DNA of 64,000 nucleotides, from the NCBI GenBank assembly GCA_026397505.1, contig JAPLUR010000045.1, forward strand, positions 34,119 through 98,118, given 5' to 3'. Below, piece by piece: positions 45,450-55,666 of this stretch; positions within the stretch are counted from its first letter, which is position 1; the number at the start of each line of letters is the position of its first letter. The notes below the pieces were generated by a model that saw only the letters and a program-made list of their open reading frames with translations, did not search any database and was not told where the DNA came from. Position numbers and translations under genes: made by a program. The DNA is from Candidatus Zixiibacteriota bacterium (GTDB lineage Bacteria > Zixibacteria > MSB-5A5 > GN15 > PGXB01).

Positions 45450-46592
45450 TCAGCTTTCCTTAATGGTCAGATTAATATTCCTTTTTCTCAGCTGGGCAAT
45501 AAAGGACTGCGGCTCAACCGCCAGTTCCTGAGGGACAACACCTCGTTTTTCGATCTTCCCCACTCCCACCATCCAGGCAATGATCGCCGCCGGAAAAGAG
45601 GTACACCGCATCATGGAGGTCAATCCGGTGCGATTATCCTGACGATCGATTATTTCATAGACCAGGGTCTTGGGCCGGCCGGCTTTTATTCCCTCGAAAG
45701 TCAGACGCACGAGCACCAGATCCGGTTCATTATAGGTTAGATTTCTCTCCAATACTTTCTTGAAAACTTCTCGTGGCTCAACTTGGACTTCACCAATTCT
45801 AATCGGGCCGCGCGATCCCAGCCCGATTTCAAGCATCGGTTTGAAAAGCTGGCAGTGTCCCGGATAGCGAATGGTCTTATAATCAAGAAAATCTATCACC
45901 CCGCGATATGTCTGCGGGAGAGTGGAGGTTCCGCCGGAAGTATAAAAAGCCTCGAGCTGACCGATACCGTCAAATTCAAGTTCTTCTACTGCGGTCATCG
46001 GATTGACCGTGCGCGGCTGGCCGTTTTCCAATATGATAACCGGCTCCCAGTATTCATTAATCAGCCCCTCTGAGGAAAAAACCAGTTGATAACCGAGCGG
46101 CGGACGCGGGCTCTGCGGAAGACCGCCGACCCTGATTCTCAGGGATTGCACTTTGTCAAATTCGACTATGCCCGCGGCGGCCAGGACCGAAACCATCCCC
46201 GGCGCCAGACCGCAATCGGGGATAACCGTAACGCCGGCTTCTCTTGCCTGGGCATCCATCGCAAACTGGAGGCTAACCACATCATTATTTCCACCCAGAT
46301 CAAAAAAATGGGTCCGGCTCTGAATGGCCACTCGGGTAAGCCCCTCGTTATATCGGTAAGGAACCGCGGAAACACAGGCATCAAACTCTTTAAGGGCAGC
46401 CGCCACTTTGTCCTCGTCATGGGCGTCGAGCTCACCCGAAACCGTAATCTGATTACCGTACTTCCGGGCTACTTCCTCAGCCGGCTCCGGCTCGACATCA
46501 AAAAGCCCCACTTTCACTACCCCTTCGGCCCGACTCAAATCATAGACTATCGCCCGTCCCATAAGCCCCGCGCCGATAACAGCTATCTTCAT
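45450..46592 (-). CDS. Saccharopine dehydrogenase family protein (lysine 6-dehydrogenase-like)
   Basis: A 380-residue NAD(P)-binding enzyme. KIAVIGAGLMGRAIVYDLSR (residues 2-21) is the Rossmann loop; SAVPYRYNEGLTRVAI (about 75) and VIPDCGLAPGMVSVLAA (about 121) are family features. Closest by eye to lysine 6-dehydrogenases and carboxynorspermidine synthase relatives; the substrate is uncertain. AGGAG lies before ATG 46592. It reads away from the VWA-protein gene, which ends 120 bases upstream on the same strand. Confidence 0.85.
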   Translation of the reverse strand: MKIAVIGAGLMGRAIVYDLSRAEGVVKVGLFDVEPEPAEEVARKYGNQITVSGELDAHDEDKVAAALKEFDACVSAVPYRYNEGLTRVAIQSRTHFFDLGGNNDVVSLQFAMDAQAREAGVTVIPDCGLAPGMVSVLAAAGIVEFDKVQSLRIRVGGLPQSPRPPLGYQLVFSSEGLINEYWEPVIILENGQPRTVNPMTAVEELEFDGIGQLEAFYTSGGTSTLPQTYRGVIDFLDYKTIRYPGHCQLFKPMLEIGLGSRGPIRIGEVQVEPREVFKKVLERNLTYNEPDLVLVRLTFEGIKAGRPKTLVYEIIDRQDNRTGLTSMMRCTSFPAAIIAWMVGVGKIEKRGVVPQELAVEPQSFIAQLRKRNINLTIKES

Positions 46593-46711
46593 TTTTCTCC
46601 TGAAATATATTCACTCCACAAACTTTTCGGGGGCAATTTATGGTTTAAAGGCATGATTGTCCATAACAATCGTGTCATCCTGAGAAGTCGGGAAAAGAGG
46701 GGGGCAATTAC

Positions 46712-48883
46712 CTAAATCAATTGATATCGCTTTCGCAACAACCATTCCAGACCGAGAGCGAGAATAAAAATCGTCAACAGCCAGAATTTATTCCAGATAA
46801 CAATTTCCTGTTGGAGAGTAACTGCAATCGGTCGGTTATTCAGCCGGGAATAGAGGCTGTCGGCCTCATTCAAGCGGTAAAACCTGCCACCGGTCATTTG
46901 CGCCACCTGAGTCATGGGGTCAAAATCGGGACGGCGCTGATAATCCTCTATGGAAAAAGGCTCCACCGCAATCTGACCGGAACTCTCCCGCAATTTTTTC
47001 CCCTCCTTTTCGATGTTTCCCAAATATCTGTATTTTCCCGGAGCAAGGATATCAAATTCGGCCCGATACCGCCCTTCGCCGCTCTCCAGAAATTGAGCGA
47101 CAATGGTATCGCCGCTGTTTTCGCCGGTAAGAGCGATATAGCCCGAGGCGGAAATGATCGGTCGAAAAGCCAGATCATAAACCGAGGCGGAAAAACCGAC
47201 CCTTTCTCCCCGCGTGTATATCGTTTTATCAGGAGTGATTCTTATCGGATCTGATTCCTCTTTCAGCGAAAGCCAATTGACTATCCCATCAAAAAATCTC
47301 TTGTACTCCTCGCCCCCACCGCCAAATCCGTAGCCAAAGAAAGCCCAGTGCCAGAAAGGGGTTGCCGCCATTGCCAGCGTTTTGCCGGCCCCGATATTCC
47401 GGTAGCCCAGCACCGGCATTTCTTTACGGCGGGCGTCGATATTGGCGCTGACCAGAATTTCCGTCCCCGGGACGATCGAGTCAACCGGTATATACATTTC
47501 AAAGGGCGGGAGATTGCTCCAGCCTTCGCGGATTCCTTGACGATCCTCGGAAAGCCGCACCGCCGGATGAAAAAGAAAATTCTCCGCTGGACTTCCATTG
47601 AATTTCACAAAAAGCGGTTTGGCGCTGCGTGCGCGGGAGACAAAGGGAAGATAATCATCGAGCCACCTAGGAAAAGGATTCCTGAGATAATTTTCGCCGA
47701 GGAAAACCAGCATCCCGCCTCCCTTATCGTCCAGAAATGATTTGAATAATCCCGCCTTCGACTTGAGCGCCTCGAGATCAATATCATAAAGAATCAGCAG
47801 ATCGTATTGATTCAATTCCTCCTGCCGGGAGGGAAAAGGCTCGCCCAGATACCCACCCCCCTTTCTCGAGACGACCGTAGTCAACTCCAGGTCCGGTGCG
47901 GTGGCCAGAAAACGGTTCAGAAAGGCATATTCCCAGTCAAGATGTTCGGCAGTCAAAAGCACTTTCAACTTACTTTTCAGAACGGTCATGGAGAAAGAAC
48001 GACTGTTGTTATCGGTGGAACTCTCCCCTTCGAGTTTCGGAATCTCGATCCGGAAAGTCTGCTGACCGGGCCGCTCCGGGGTAAAACTGATTTTTGCTTC
48101 CTGCTTCAAATTACCCGCGGCCAATTCGAGCGACTTCGCCTGCAAAACTTTCTGCCCGCTTCGAATCTCTATTTTGATTTCCTCATTATTCATCCCCGAC
48201 CACTCCAGATGGACTGTCACTTCAGTCGGCTTTCCGGCAAAAACCACCTGATTATAGTCAAGTCCCGATATCGCGACATCCTTTTCGCCAATTTCTGTGC
48301 CGATACCGATCGCATAAATAGGAGTTTTGACTTTCATCGCCGCTGTCAGGGGCGAAACGCCGCTGTTGGAAATACCATCAGAGAGAAGCAGCCAGTATTC
48401 CGAGGGTGCGGCGGTTTCTTCCTCGGCCAGTTTGCTCATCGCCTCGCCCAGCGCCGTTTTATCCAGATCAGCGCTCGACAGCTCTTCAATCAATCCTCCC
48501 GCAAAGTATCGCCGTTTTAAATCAAACCGTCCCGAGAAATCCTCGAACGGAGCGGATGCTGTAAGCGAATCCGCCCTCTGGCTGCGGGTTTTTCCCTCTT
48601 CGTCAATCTCCATGCTTTTCGACTTATCGATCAGGAGAGTCGATCGCGGTGTTCTTTCATACTCCCGCCGGTATGAGAGCACCGGTTCGAAAATGGCCAA
48701 AAAGAGGGCGATGACGGCGACAATCCGAAGAGAAGTCAGGAGGATTCGGATGCTTCGCGAAAGGGGCGGATTGGTGACACGATACAAATAAACGGCAAAG
48801 AGCAGAAAGAGAATAAAAAAGAGAGCGGTCAGAAAGGGGTGACCGGTGAGAAGATTAAACGATAATTCCTTTATGCCGAACAT
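46712..48883 (-). CDS. Membrane protein with VWA-like and glutamine-amidotransferase-like regions
   Basis: A 723-residue protein. Two membrane segments (about 14-36 and 46-66) precede a VWA-type domain whose first MIDAS residues are in LLIDKSKSM (about 83-91) and continue with LLLSDGISNSGVSP. An Ig-like stretch follows, then a Rossmann-like region (KVLLTAEHLDWEYAFLNRF to FLGENYLRNPFPRW, about 310-415) seen in DUF1355-type glutamine-amidotransferase-like proteins, and one C-terminal helix (about 700-717). Related proteins often sit with MoxR/BatA genes, which are absent here. Function unknown. Confidence 0.75.
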   Translation of the reverse strand: MFGIKELSFNLLTGHPFLTALFFILFLLFAVYLYRVTNPPLSRSIRILLTSLRIVAVIALFLAIFEPVLSYRREYERTPRSTLLIDKSKSMEIDEEGKTRSQRADSLTASAPFEDFSGRFDLKRRYFAGGLIEELSSADLDKTALGEAMSKLAEEETAAPSEYWLLLSDGISNSGVSPLTAAMKVKTPIYAIGIGTEIGEKDVAISGLDYNQVVFAGKPTEVTVHLEWSGMNNEEIKIEIRSGQKVLQAKSLELAAGNLKQEAKISFTPERPGQQTFRIEIPKLEGESSTDNNSRSFSMTVLKSKLKVLLTAEHLDWEYAFLNRFLATAPDLELTTVVSRKGGGYLGEPFPSRQEELNQYDLLILYDIDLEALKSKAGLFKSFLDDKGGGMLVFLGENYLRNPFPRWLDDYLPFVSRARSAKPLFVKFNGSPAENFLFHPAVRLSEDRQGIREGWSNLPPFEMYIPVDSIVPGTEILVSANIDARRKEMPVLGYRNIGAGKTLAMAATPFWHWAFFGYGFGGGGEEYKRFFDGIVNWLSLKEESDPIRITPDKTIYTRGERVGFSASVYDLAFRPIISASGYIALTGENSGDTIVAQFLESGEGRYRAEFDILAPGKYRYLGNIEKEGKKLRESSGQIAVEPFSIEDYQRRPDFDPMTQVAQMTGGRFYRLNEADSLYSRLNNRPIAVTLQQEIVIWNKFWLLTIFILALGLEWLLRKRYQLI

Positions 48884-48944
48884 AGATTCTTAAAAGGGAT
48901 ACACCGGGAACAGGACAGAGTTCAAAAATAATCGGGAAAAGGAA

Positions 48945-49925
48945 TCACCCCACCCGTAATGTGGAATAATCGACCATCCCCTGGAGCGAGCGATAATAGG
49001 CCGAGTCTTTCAAACCGCCGACTGCTGTCCAGCCCTCCCGAGATATCTCGGCCGCCCGCCGGTAGGCATAGTCTATTCCGCCCGACTCGGTCACATATTT
49101 CAATATTGTGTGAAACTCTCTCTTCTTGACCCCGTTTCCCAAAAGTCTCATTATTTCGCGGTTCTTGTCTTTTTCTCCGTGACGCAACGAATAAATCAGA
49201 GGCAGAGTCACTTTGCCGGTAATAACATCATTGCCCGGCTCCTTGCCGGTTACGACCGCATCGCCGACATAATCGAGCAGGTCATCGGCAATCTGGAATG
49301 CGGTTCCTATTTTCTCCCCGAAATAGGTGAATTTCTCGCGGATATTTCCATTCTTGCGGGCCAGAATCGGGCCCGCCGCGCAGGAAACCGCAAAGAGCGA
49401 AGCGGTTTTATCGGTAATTATCTTCATATACTCTTCTTCGGAGAGATCGTAATTGGAGGTTTCTTCCACCTGCCGCAATTCACCGATAGACACCCGTTCG
49501 GTGGCGTTCGAAATGGCGTCGATCAACTCCATCGATTCGGTTTTGAGCAGGATTTTAAATGCCTTGGCGAACAGATAATCCCCCATGAGAACCGCGATAA
49601 GATTGGTCCATTTGTGATTGACCGTTTCGTTTCCCCGCCGCAGGTCGGCATCATCGACCACATCATCGTGAAGCAGGGTTGCGGTATGGATAAGCTCAAT
49701 GCCCAGCGACCCATTGATAGTATGCTCGGTGAAAAAGCCGGCCGCCCGCGCCGAAAGGAAAAGAATGGCCGGACGGATTCGTTTCCCCTTGCTTTTCATC
49801 AGGTGCTGCGCAATCGAGGTGATTAGCGGGGAATCGCCGGTTAGAAATGAGACCAGCCGGGAGTCAAACAGAGCCAGGTCTTCCTCGACCGGTTTGACAA
49901 TGCTTTTAAGTTTATCTCCGTCCAT
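48945..49925 (-). CDS. Long-chain polyprenyl diphosphate synthase
   Basis: A trans-prenyltransferase making the side chain of a quinone or a similar lipid from IPP. The first aspartate-rich motif is LLHDDVVDDADLRRG (about residue 90) and the second FQIADDLLDYVGD (about 212). GKRIRPAILFLSARA opens the fold. At 326 residues it fits octaprenyl/heptaprenyl synthases; chain length cannot be read safely. Since ETF-QO needs quinone and IspH supplies IPP/DMAPP, the pathway is coherent within the window. Confidence 0.92.
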   Translation of the reverse strand: MDGDKLKSIVKPVEEDLALFDSRLVSFLTGDSPLITSIAQHLMKSKGKRIRPAILFLSARAAGFFTEHTINGSLGIELIHTATLLHDDVVDDADLRRGNETVNHKWTNLIAVLMGDYLFAKAFKILLKTESMELIDAISNATERVSIGELRQVEETSNYDLSEEEYMKIITDKTASLFAVSCAAGPILARKNGNIREKFTYFGEKIGTAFQIADDLLDYVGDAVVTGKEPGNDVITGKVTLPLIYSLRHGEKDKNREIMRLLGNGVKKREFHTILKYVTESGGIDYAYRRAAEISREGWTAVGGLKDSAYYRSLQGMVDYSTLRVG

Positions 49926-50229
49926 ATCGCCTAATATACGGTCGATTCCGGGCGATTAACGCTCAAAATCGGCAATTTAGCCCTAATTATACCCCTTTTG
50001 GGGGGGCTTGTCAAACGAATTATAGCTTCAGCATTTTTACGCCCGCAAAACCAAAAAAATGGCTTGACAGAAGTGAGTGATAATTCTTATTTATAAATTG
50101 AACGGGTACCTCGTCAATAGATTAGGCAGCTTGGGGAAAGCTCACGACGAAAACGATAAAGTTTTGATAAATCAGTGTGGCAACTAAGGACGCTAGACGA
50201 TTGAACTTATTATAGCGGCTGGGGTCATT
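49926..50229. other. Divergent intergenic region with plus-strand promoter and leader
   Basis: No gene. The left half is a GC-poor spacer before the prenyl synthase. The right half holds the promoter at 50064-50092 and a leader of about 130 bases with a small AGCTT-GGGGA-AAGCT hairpin (50131-50145). No known riboswitch core was recognised in the leader. Confidence 0.45.
50064..50092 (+). promoter_or_regulatory. Promoter of the dockerin-protein gene
   Basis: TTGACA (50064-50069), 17 bases, TTATTT (50087-50092), in AT-rich DNA. It probably drives the three-gene secretome unit. Confidence 0.55.
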
Positions 50230-53200
50230 ATGAAAAACAAAGCAATATCTCTCAGGGTGTTTGGATTGACGTTAGCATTAATTACCGCAATCTTATTGCT
50301 GCAGGCAAGTGAGGCTTTGGGCAGAAGTTCGGCTGCTGTTGCAAATGTAAATGTGCAAGATCGTATTTATCTGGTTATCAGGGCCCTGACCCAGGCGATA
50401 AATGATCCCCAACAATATAATTTGGATATGATAGCAAACCTTTTTAGTGCGAGCGAACGATATCAGGCCCTCGAGAAGATAGGCCATTTTGTAAACAGCG
50501 AGGCTGGCATTGAAAATTCCTATAGCCTGATTATTGACCAAAAATTATTGATAAAAATCAGGGGCTTTGATGAAACAGACAGCAATCTAATATGCAGAAC
50601 ATTGCTCTACTTGCGTATGAATGAGGCCCTTGTGCTGGATTCAATCAATTTGGAGTTCGCCGAGAACTACACCACAATGACGATTCTTGATCCCCTCGCT
50701 TCCCTTAATAAAATAAATGCATTCATTGATTCCGCGAGAATAAAAATGTTGCCGGATATCGGGTATCCACAAGATAATCAAGGTGTTATGCGGGATGATG
50801 AGGCTCCTCCAAGAAGCAATCACTTGTTGTTGCCGAAAAATTATTATGAGAATATTGAAAGATTCACCGTTCTCGAAAGCATACGCTTGTATCATGGCTC
50901 CATTATCTTTGGGGGCCCGACAGACATTCTTCCTATCAAATTTCATGACCCGCATTATACATTCCTCAATCATGAATATATGTTTGCTGTCGATCCCCCC
51001 TGGAATAGAATAGTTATTACCGACGCAGAGAACGAGGATAATAATAATTGGCCCGGTGAATTTGGCATCGGACCCTATCAATTCAAACAGCCGGCTGCAG
51101 TAGCTCATCTAATGCCGGAAGTAGTCATTGTGGCTGACGCTATGAATGGAAGAGCGTTGATCTACGAGCAACTGGCTGACGGAAGTCTATCATATTTTAC
51201 TGTATTAAGCAATAATTACGATGTAGTCTCAGATGTAGCATCAGCCAATCTTACCATGGGGTCCAATCCTCAAAGAGAAGTGGCAGTACTTGACGGCGAG
51301 AATTGCATCGTTGACATCTATGAGGTGACAGGCCACTATACCTTTGAACAACGTGTGCGATTGTTTGCACCCGGCAGCGGTATAGGTCAATTGCAGAACC
51401 CTTCTGCTATTTGTTATGGAAGGGGCGGCTCTTATGGCCTGAATACTTCATATCTCTATGTGGTTGACGCCGGCAACAACCGTATTGTCCGCATTCAAAC
51501 GTCTCCTCCATATTCCTTTGTTTCCAGCAATTTTTCATTCCCCGCCGAAACTCAATTAATCTCCATTGATGTCGACTTTTTTGGCAATATCTATGTTCTT
51601 GACCGACGCAACGCCACAATTTACGAGTTTTCCTCGGACCTTGAGACTCTTTTTGCGGTCTATGGCGAAATAGGGATGGGCGATGGCCAACTCTATTACC
51701 CTTTCCGTTTCAAAATGGCGGAAGCATGGGAAGATGTTGGCACAGCACCCATGCCTGCATTGATTGGCGATGCCTTCGCAACAGAATATTTCGGACCCAT
51801 TACTGGCATCAGAGGTTATGCATTAGGTAATGATGTACTCTCGCATAAGTCATCATATACCGCACGTACTATACCTGCCGGCTATGACTACATTACACTC
51901 GAATGGCAGCAAAGTGGTGCTACCGAAACCTGGAAAAAAGTAATCCACAATGGCGTGGTTCTGCAGCAGGATTATGAATCATTGAATGTGCCCGGTTATC
52001 ATCTCGATTACTACCTTTCAATCGATTCCTTTAGTGCCGGATATTACACCTATGAAGTTCGCACGCGTTCCAAATTCGTGCCTTATGTGGAGAACACCTT
52101 CCGCGATTCCGTCTATGTCATACGCAGCAGTTGCGGGTATGATAGCAGCAGCTGGAGCCGCACCTACCGCGAGAATATTATCGAGGATATGGAAGCATCA
52201 CCCATCGTGGATACGAGTTGGTTTATCTGTCAGCAGTGGGCCGATCCGCCCCAAAACACCATCTGTATGCTTTACCAGGAAGTTTCGATCCCGCCCCCCT
52301 CGCCCGATTCGATCCATATTGATACAATAAACGGCGCTGCTGCCTTGCTCCTGAACGACTCGGCCAAAATAAAGCTTAAAAATATCGATCCCTGCGGCAA
52401 TGTAAATTGGACTAAAAGCTATTCATATAAACCATATCAATATGGTTACTCAATCGCCGCGGTTGCCAGTGGGGGGTATATCATTGCCGGAACATGCGGT
52501 CCGGCTCCCTTTTATGGTTATGACTTATACTTTATAAGAACCAATTATGATGGCGACACAATTTGGACCCGCAGCTATGGTACCGCAGCCAGTGAAGTCG
52601 CATATGACGTGGAGAACACTGCTGACGGCGGGTTTATAGCTACCGGGCGTCGCAACGACAGTCTGCTTCTTTTCCGCGCCGGACCATTGGGCGACAGCCT
52701 CTGGATGAAAGTATTAATGCCCGGAGGCGAGGGATACGCAGTAAAGCAGACATCCGACCAGGGATACGTAGTAGCCAGCTATGATCGCGTGATCAAAACT
52801 AACTCATCAGGTGATACTCTCTGGACCAGACTCGCTTATGGGGCATTACATGACCTGATTATCAGCAGCGACGGCAGTTACATCTGCACCGGTCAGAAAC
52901 AGCTACATATTCTCATCGAAAAATTCAATTCGTCCGGAAGTATGCTTTGGGCAAAATCAATTATGCCAACGACTTACGACCTGGGGACGGCAATAAGGGA
53001 AACGTCCGATCATGGCTTCATCCTGAGCGGCATTGCAACCGGCTCTGGCGGCAGCGCTCGCGAATTCTTCATGCAGCGCACTAACCGCTGCGGTGACACG
53101 ATCTGGACCAAAGTCTTTGCCAACCCCGATACTAGCGCGGAAGCCAATTCTATAGCGCAAGTAGTTGAAGGTGGTTTTCTTATTGGCGGCTGGTATAATG

Positions 53201-53469
53201 CATATAGCACTAATCTGAACGGCGTGAAGGTAACCAGAATCGGCCCACAACCGACAACATTGGCTTTTACTTGCGGGGATGCCGATGGTAGCGGCTCCGT
53301 CAACCTGGCAGATGTAACCTATTTGATCAATTTTCTTTACAAAGGCCAAGCAGCGCCAGACCCTAAACAGTGTGCCGATGTGAACAACAATTGCCTCATA
53401 AATACCCAGGATGTGACATATTTGATAAATTTCTTGTATAAAGGCGGGCCGCCACCAATATGCCCATAA
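50230..53469 (+). CDS. Large exported NHL/propeller protein with C-terminal dockerin
   Basis: A 1079-residue exported protein. Signal peptide about 1-33. Residues about 255-500 carry NHL-type repeats (GEFGIGPYQFKQPAAVAHL, YVVDAGNNRIVRI, IYVLDRRNATIYEF). Residues about 735-1010 form a second propeller of GGYIIAGTCG- and GGFIATGRRNDS-type blades. Residues about 1014-1079 are a dockerin type I pair, each with a D-x-D/N calcium loop (DADGSGSVNLADVTYLINF; then DVNNNCLINTQDVTYLINF). No cohesin is seen in the window. Codon use looks more AT-rich than the neighbouring operons, so horizontal gain is possible. Confidence 0.85.
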   Translation: MKNKAISLRVFGLTLALITAILLLQASEALGRSSAAVANVNVQDRIYLVIRALTQAINDPQQYNLDMIANLFSASERYQALEKIGHFVNSEAGIENSYSLIIDQKLLIKIRGFDETDSNLICRTLLYLRMNEALVLDSINLEFAENYTTMTILDPLASLNKINAFIDSARIKMLPDIGYPQDNQGVMRDDEAPPRSNHLLLPKNYYENIERFTVLESIRLYHGSIIFGGPTDILPIKFHDPHYTFLNHEYMFAVDPPWNRIVITDAENEDNNNWPGEFGIGPYQFKQPAAVAHLMPEVVIVADAMNGRALIYEQLADGSLSYFTVLSNNYDVVSDVASANLTMGSNPQREVAVLDGENCIVDIYEVTGHYTFEQRVRLFAPGSGIGQLQNPSAICYGRGGSYGLNTSYLYVVDAGNNRIVRIQTSPPYSFVSSNFSFPAETQLISIDVDFFGNIYVLDRRNATIYEFSSDLETLFAVYGEIGMGDGQLYYPFRFKMAEAWEDVGTAPMPALIGDAFATEYFGPITGIRGYALGNDVLSHKSSYTARTIPAGYDYITLEWQQSGATETWKKVIHNGVVLQQDYESLNVPGYHLDYYLSIDSFSAGYYTYEVRTRSKFVPYVENTFRDSVYVIRSSCGYDSSSWSRTYRENIIEDMEASPIVDTSWFICQQWADPPQNTICMLYQEVSIPPPSPDSIHIDTINGAAALLLNDSAKIKLKNIDPCGNVNWTKSYSYKPYQYGYSIAAVASGGYIIAGTCGPAPFYGYDLYFIRTNYDGDTIWTRSYGTAASEVAYDVENTADGGFIATGRRNDSLLLFRAGPLGDSLWMKVLMPGGEGYAVKQTSDQGYVVASYDRVIKTNSSGDTLWTRLAYGALHDLIISSDGSYICTGQKQLHILIEKFNSSGSMLWAKSIMPTTYDLGTAIRETSDHGFILSGIATGSGGSAREFFMQRTNRCGDTIWTKVFANPDTSAEANSIAQVVEGGFLIGGWYNAYSTNLNGVKVTRIGPQPTTLAFTCGDADGSGSVNLADVTYLINFLYKGQAAPDPKQCADVNNNCLINTQDVTYLINFLYKGGPPPICP

Positions 53470-53511
53470 TTGCAGCTCAAAATAAAGATATGTAGTTCAG
53501 AGGATAAAGAT

Positions 53512-54627
53512 ATGAAACCAAATAGATTAACCGGTTGTAAAATACTTGGAGTTCAATTATTAATGCTGACTCTTATGCTAATGGCTGGATGCAAAGGTCC
53601 CAAAAATACGGGTATTGGCAATTTGGCTCTTGCTGCCCAGCAACAGATGGATTGTTGTGCCAATAAGTTGGAGATTTCATTCTTCGACAGTTCCACTGCC
53701 GGCGACTATTATTGCCAGATTGGAGTCAAGCACGGTGGTCAATTATTGGGCCTGGGGCCGCTCCATATGTTACACTGTCAGGCCTCAACTATGCAATGCG
53801 ACATTACCGTTGATTATTCTATGATACACGCCAGCGGCAATTATGATTTTTATGTATACGTCTATTCGGATTCGTATGACTGTGGCGACATAAAGAAGGC
53901 ACACCACACGAGTTCGGCCCTCTCCGTCTATATCTCCACCTCCGACTGGGACACCGCCAACTGCCATATCAGCTGCTGCACAGGCGGCAGAAAATATGCG
54001 CAAATTCAGAAAGTAAAAGAGGATGTTGTCGCAATTAAGGCGAATATTGCAACAAGATATGGCAGATTATGCAATTCCGTAGGTATTATTAGAAATGCTT
54101 TTAGTGTCGCCTATATTAATATATTTATGCACGATGGTAACGAGTGGGCTCAAATGGGCTATGGGATGGAACGCGATAGTGCTTTCGGCGACGCGATTTT
54201 TCCCTTCAAATATTGTGAAGTAAAGGGCGCCGAAATCACTCCTACTGCCTGGTACGATAGAGTCGACTATCCCCAACCGAGCCAATACCATATCTATGCA
54301 AGCGAACTTGATCCTACCGACGGCACTTGGTTATTTAAATATGACGGCGTTATTTTCCGATCAATTCCTGATGAGTTCTGGATTAATAAGTTTGGCGAAG
54401 CTATTGGTTGGAGTGCCGAAATCCTGAATTTTGAGGATGACATGGTGGGTACCACCTATGAAAAGTGCGAGTTCACTACCTGCGGCTACAAGACGGTTAA
54501 TGACCAAAATTATCTAAATCCCTATTTTCAAGATTATGAACCATATTCTGATGAACCTTTGGAGTGGATTATTATGCGTACTGGCGATAATTCTATTCTA
54601 ATTTATGATAATAATCCACAACCATAA
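53512..54627 (+). CDS. Cysteine-rich lipoprotein
   Basis: A 371-residue protein with a type II signal peptide and lipobox LMAGC (Cys27). The mature N-terminal region (about 45-170) holds ten or more cysteines, including DCCANK and HISCC, consistent with disulfides or metal ligands. The rest is a strand-rich domain with no recognised family. I chose ATG 53512 (GAGGATAAAGAT before it); the open frame from 53470 begins right after the previous stop and lacks a site. It follows the dockerin gene by 42 bases, so co-expression is likely. Confidence 0.7.
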   Translation: MKPNRLTGCKILGVQLLMLTLMLMAGCKGPKNTGIGNLALAAQQQMDCCANKLEISFFDSSTAGDYYCQIGVKHGGQLLGLGPLHMLHCQASTMQCDITVDYSMIHASGNYDFYVYVYSDSYDCGDIKKAHHTSSALSVYISTSDWDTANCHISCCTGGRKYAQIQKVKEDVVAIKANIATRYGRLCNSVGIIRNAFSVAYINIFMHDGNEWAQMGYGMERDSAFGDAIFPFKYCEVKGAEITPTAWYDRVDYPQPSQYHIYASELDPTDGTWLFKYDGVIFRSIPDEFWINKFGEAIGWSAEILNFEDDMVGTTYEKCEFTTCGYKTVNDQNYLNPYFQDYEPYSDEPLEWIIMRTGDNSILIYDNNPQP

Positions 54628-54680
54628 TAGGCTGATATTGATAATAGAATTAATGAAAGCATTTAGTTTAGAGGTGTTGT

Positions 54681-55481
54681 ATGTCCATTCGCATTAATCA
54701 ATTGCCCATATTTGCGCGTGTCATTCTTCCAATTGTTGTGCTTATAATCGTTCCCATTGGTTCGCATGAAAATGGGATTGAATCCAGTTATACGCCAATA
54801 CCGCAGAAGGCTCTACAACGAGCAGTAGAGTATACTGGATTTTTATCAATAAGCAATTTTGATGTGCAAAAACAACCTGCGCCAGAGATGATAATGCTGT
54901 TTGATGACCAAACACCATTTGTCCATGAAAAGATAAACGGCCGTCACATATGGTCTGCGTCATTCACCAACATTGATTTGCGCAATACCGTCGCAGATAC
55001 ATCATCAAGAAAATCAGTTGTTCACAACTTCCAAGTCTTGCTTGATTCTGCTGAAGGGTGTCTTCTTAGGATTTCAACAATAACGCAACAGATTGATAGT
55101 AATATTGCGCCGGTGAAGTCCGCCGTAGACGCTGAGGCGCAAATGCTGAGCAGCGGCGACGTTTATCAGGTATATAGCGGACCTGCACCTAAGATATCGT
55201 TATTGCAGGCTCTCGACTCTTGCATGCATAGCCCAAAGTCGGCCAAACAGATAGATGCGGTACTCCTTATGTACTCACGGCCCGGCTATGCGCGCTACCA
55301 AACCCCTCGGCTCGTATGGTTTATCACTCTTCGGGGAATTCCACCCATTTATTTTCATCCGCCTCGCGGCACGCCGCAGCCGCCAACCTATGCGAGGAAT
55401 TTCATTCATGAGATTATTGATGCAACTACCGGGCGTGGCCTTTTCGCAACAACGGTACCTACTCCGGCGCCGCGCAAGTGA
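54681..55481 (+). CDS. Hypothetical exported protein
   Basis: A 266-residue protein with an N-terminal hydrophobic segment (about 8-27) and a Pro/Thr-rich C-terminus. The centre contains QQIDSNIAPVKSAVDAEAQM and ISLLQALDSCMHSP, probably helical. No family is recognised. GAGGTG lies before ATG 54681. It is the third gene of the unit that starts with the dockerin gene. Confidence 0.6.
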   Translation: MSIRINQLPIFARVILPIVVLIIVPIGSHENGIESSYTPIPQKALQRAVEYTGFLSISNFDVQKQPAPEMIMLFDDQTPFVHEKINGRHIWSASFTNIDLRNTVADTSSRKSVVHNFQVLLDSAEGCLLRISTITQQIDSNIAPVKSAVDAEAQMLSSGDVYQVYSGPAPKISLLQALDSCMHSPKSAKQIDAVLLMYSRPGYARYQTPRLVWFITLRGIPPIYFHPPRGTPQPPTYARNFIHEIIDATTGRGLFATTVPTPAPRK

Positions 55482-55501
55482 GCTCGGCCCCGGACAGTTC
55501 T

Positions 55502-55666
55502 TTACGGCGTTTTGCTTTCCAGCGCCTTCTTTATCGCCGCCTGCATATCCTCCAGCGAGTGCGAGAAATGCATCTGCATCATCACCCAATTGCCGTCCCG
55601 CTTCTCCAGAACGCCGGTCCAGCGAGCATTCGCCCACGCCGAGGGCTGGCCGGCAAAGGAATTATA
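55502..55666 (-). pseudogene. Remnant of a SnoaL-like (NTF2-fold) gene
   Basis: A minus-strand frame without a start, from an upstream TGA at 55667-55669 to a TAA at 55502-55504, encodes RWTGVLEKRDGNWVMMQMHF then SHSLEDMQAAIKKALES. This is the typical C-terminal strand pair of SnoaL/ketosteroid-isomerase-like proteins. The N-terminal half is missing; the sequence upstream is unrelated. I read it as a truncated pseudogene. Confidence 0.6.
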
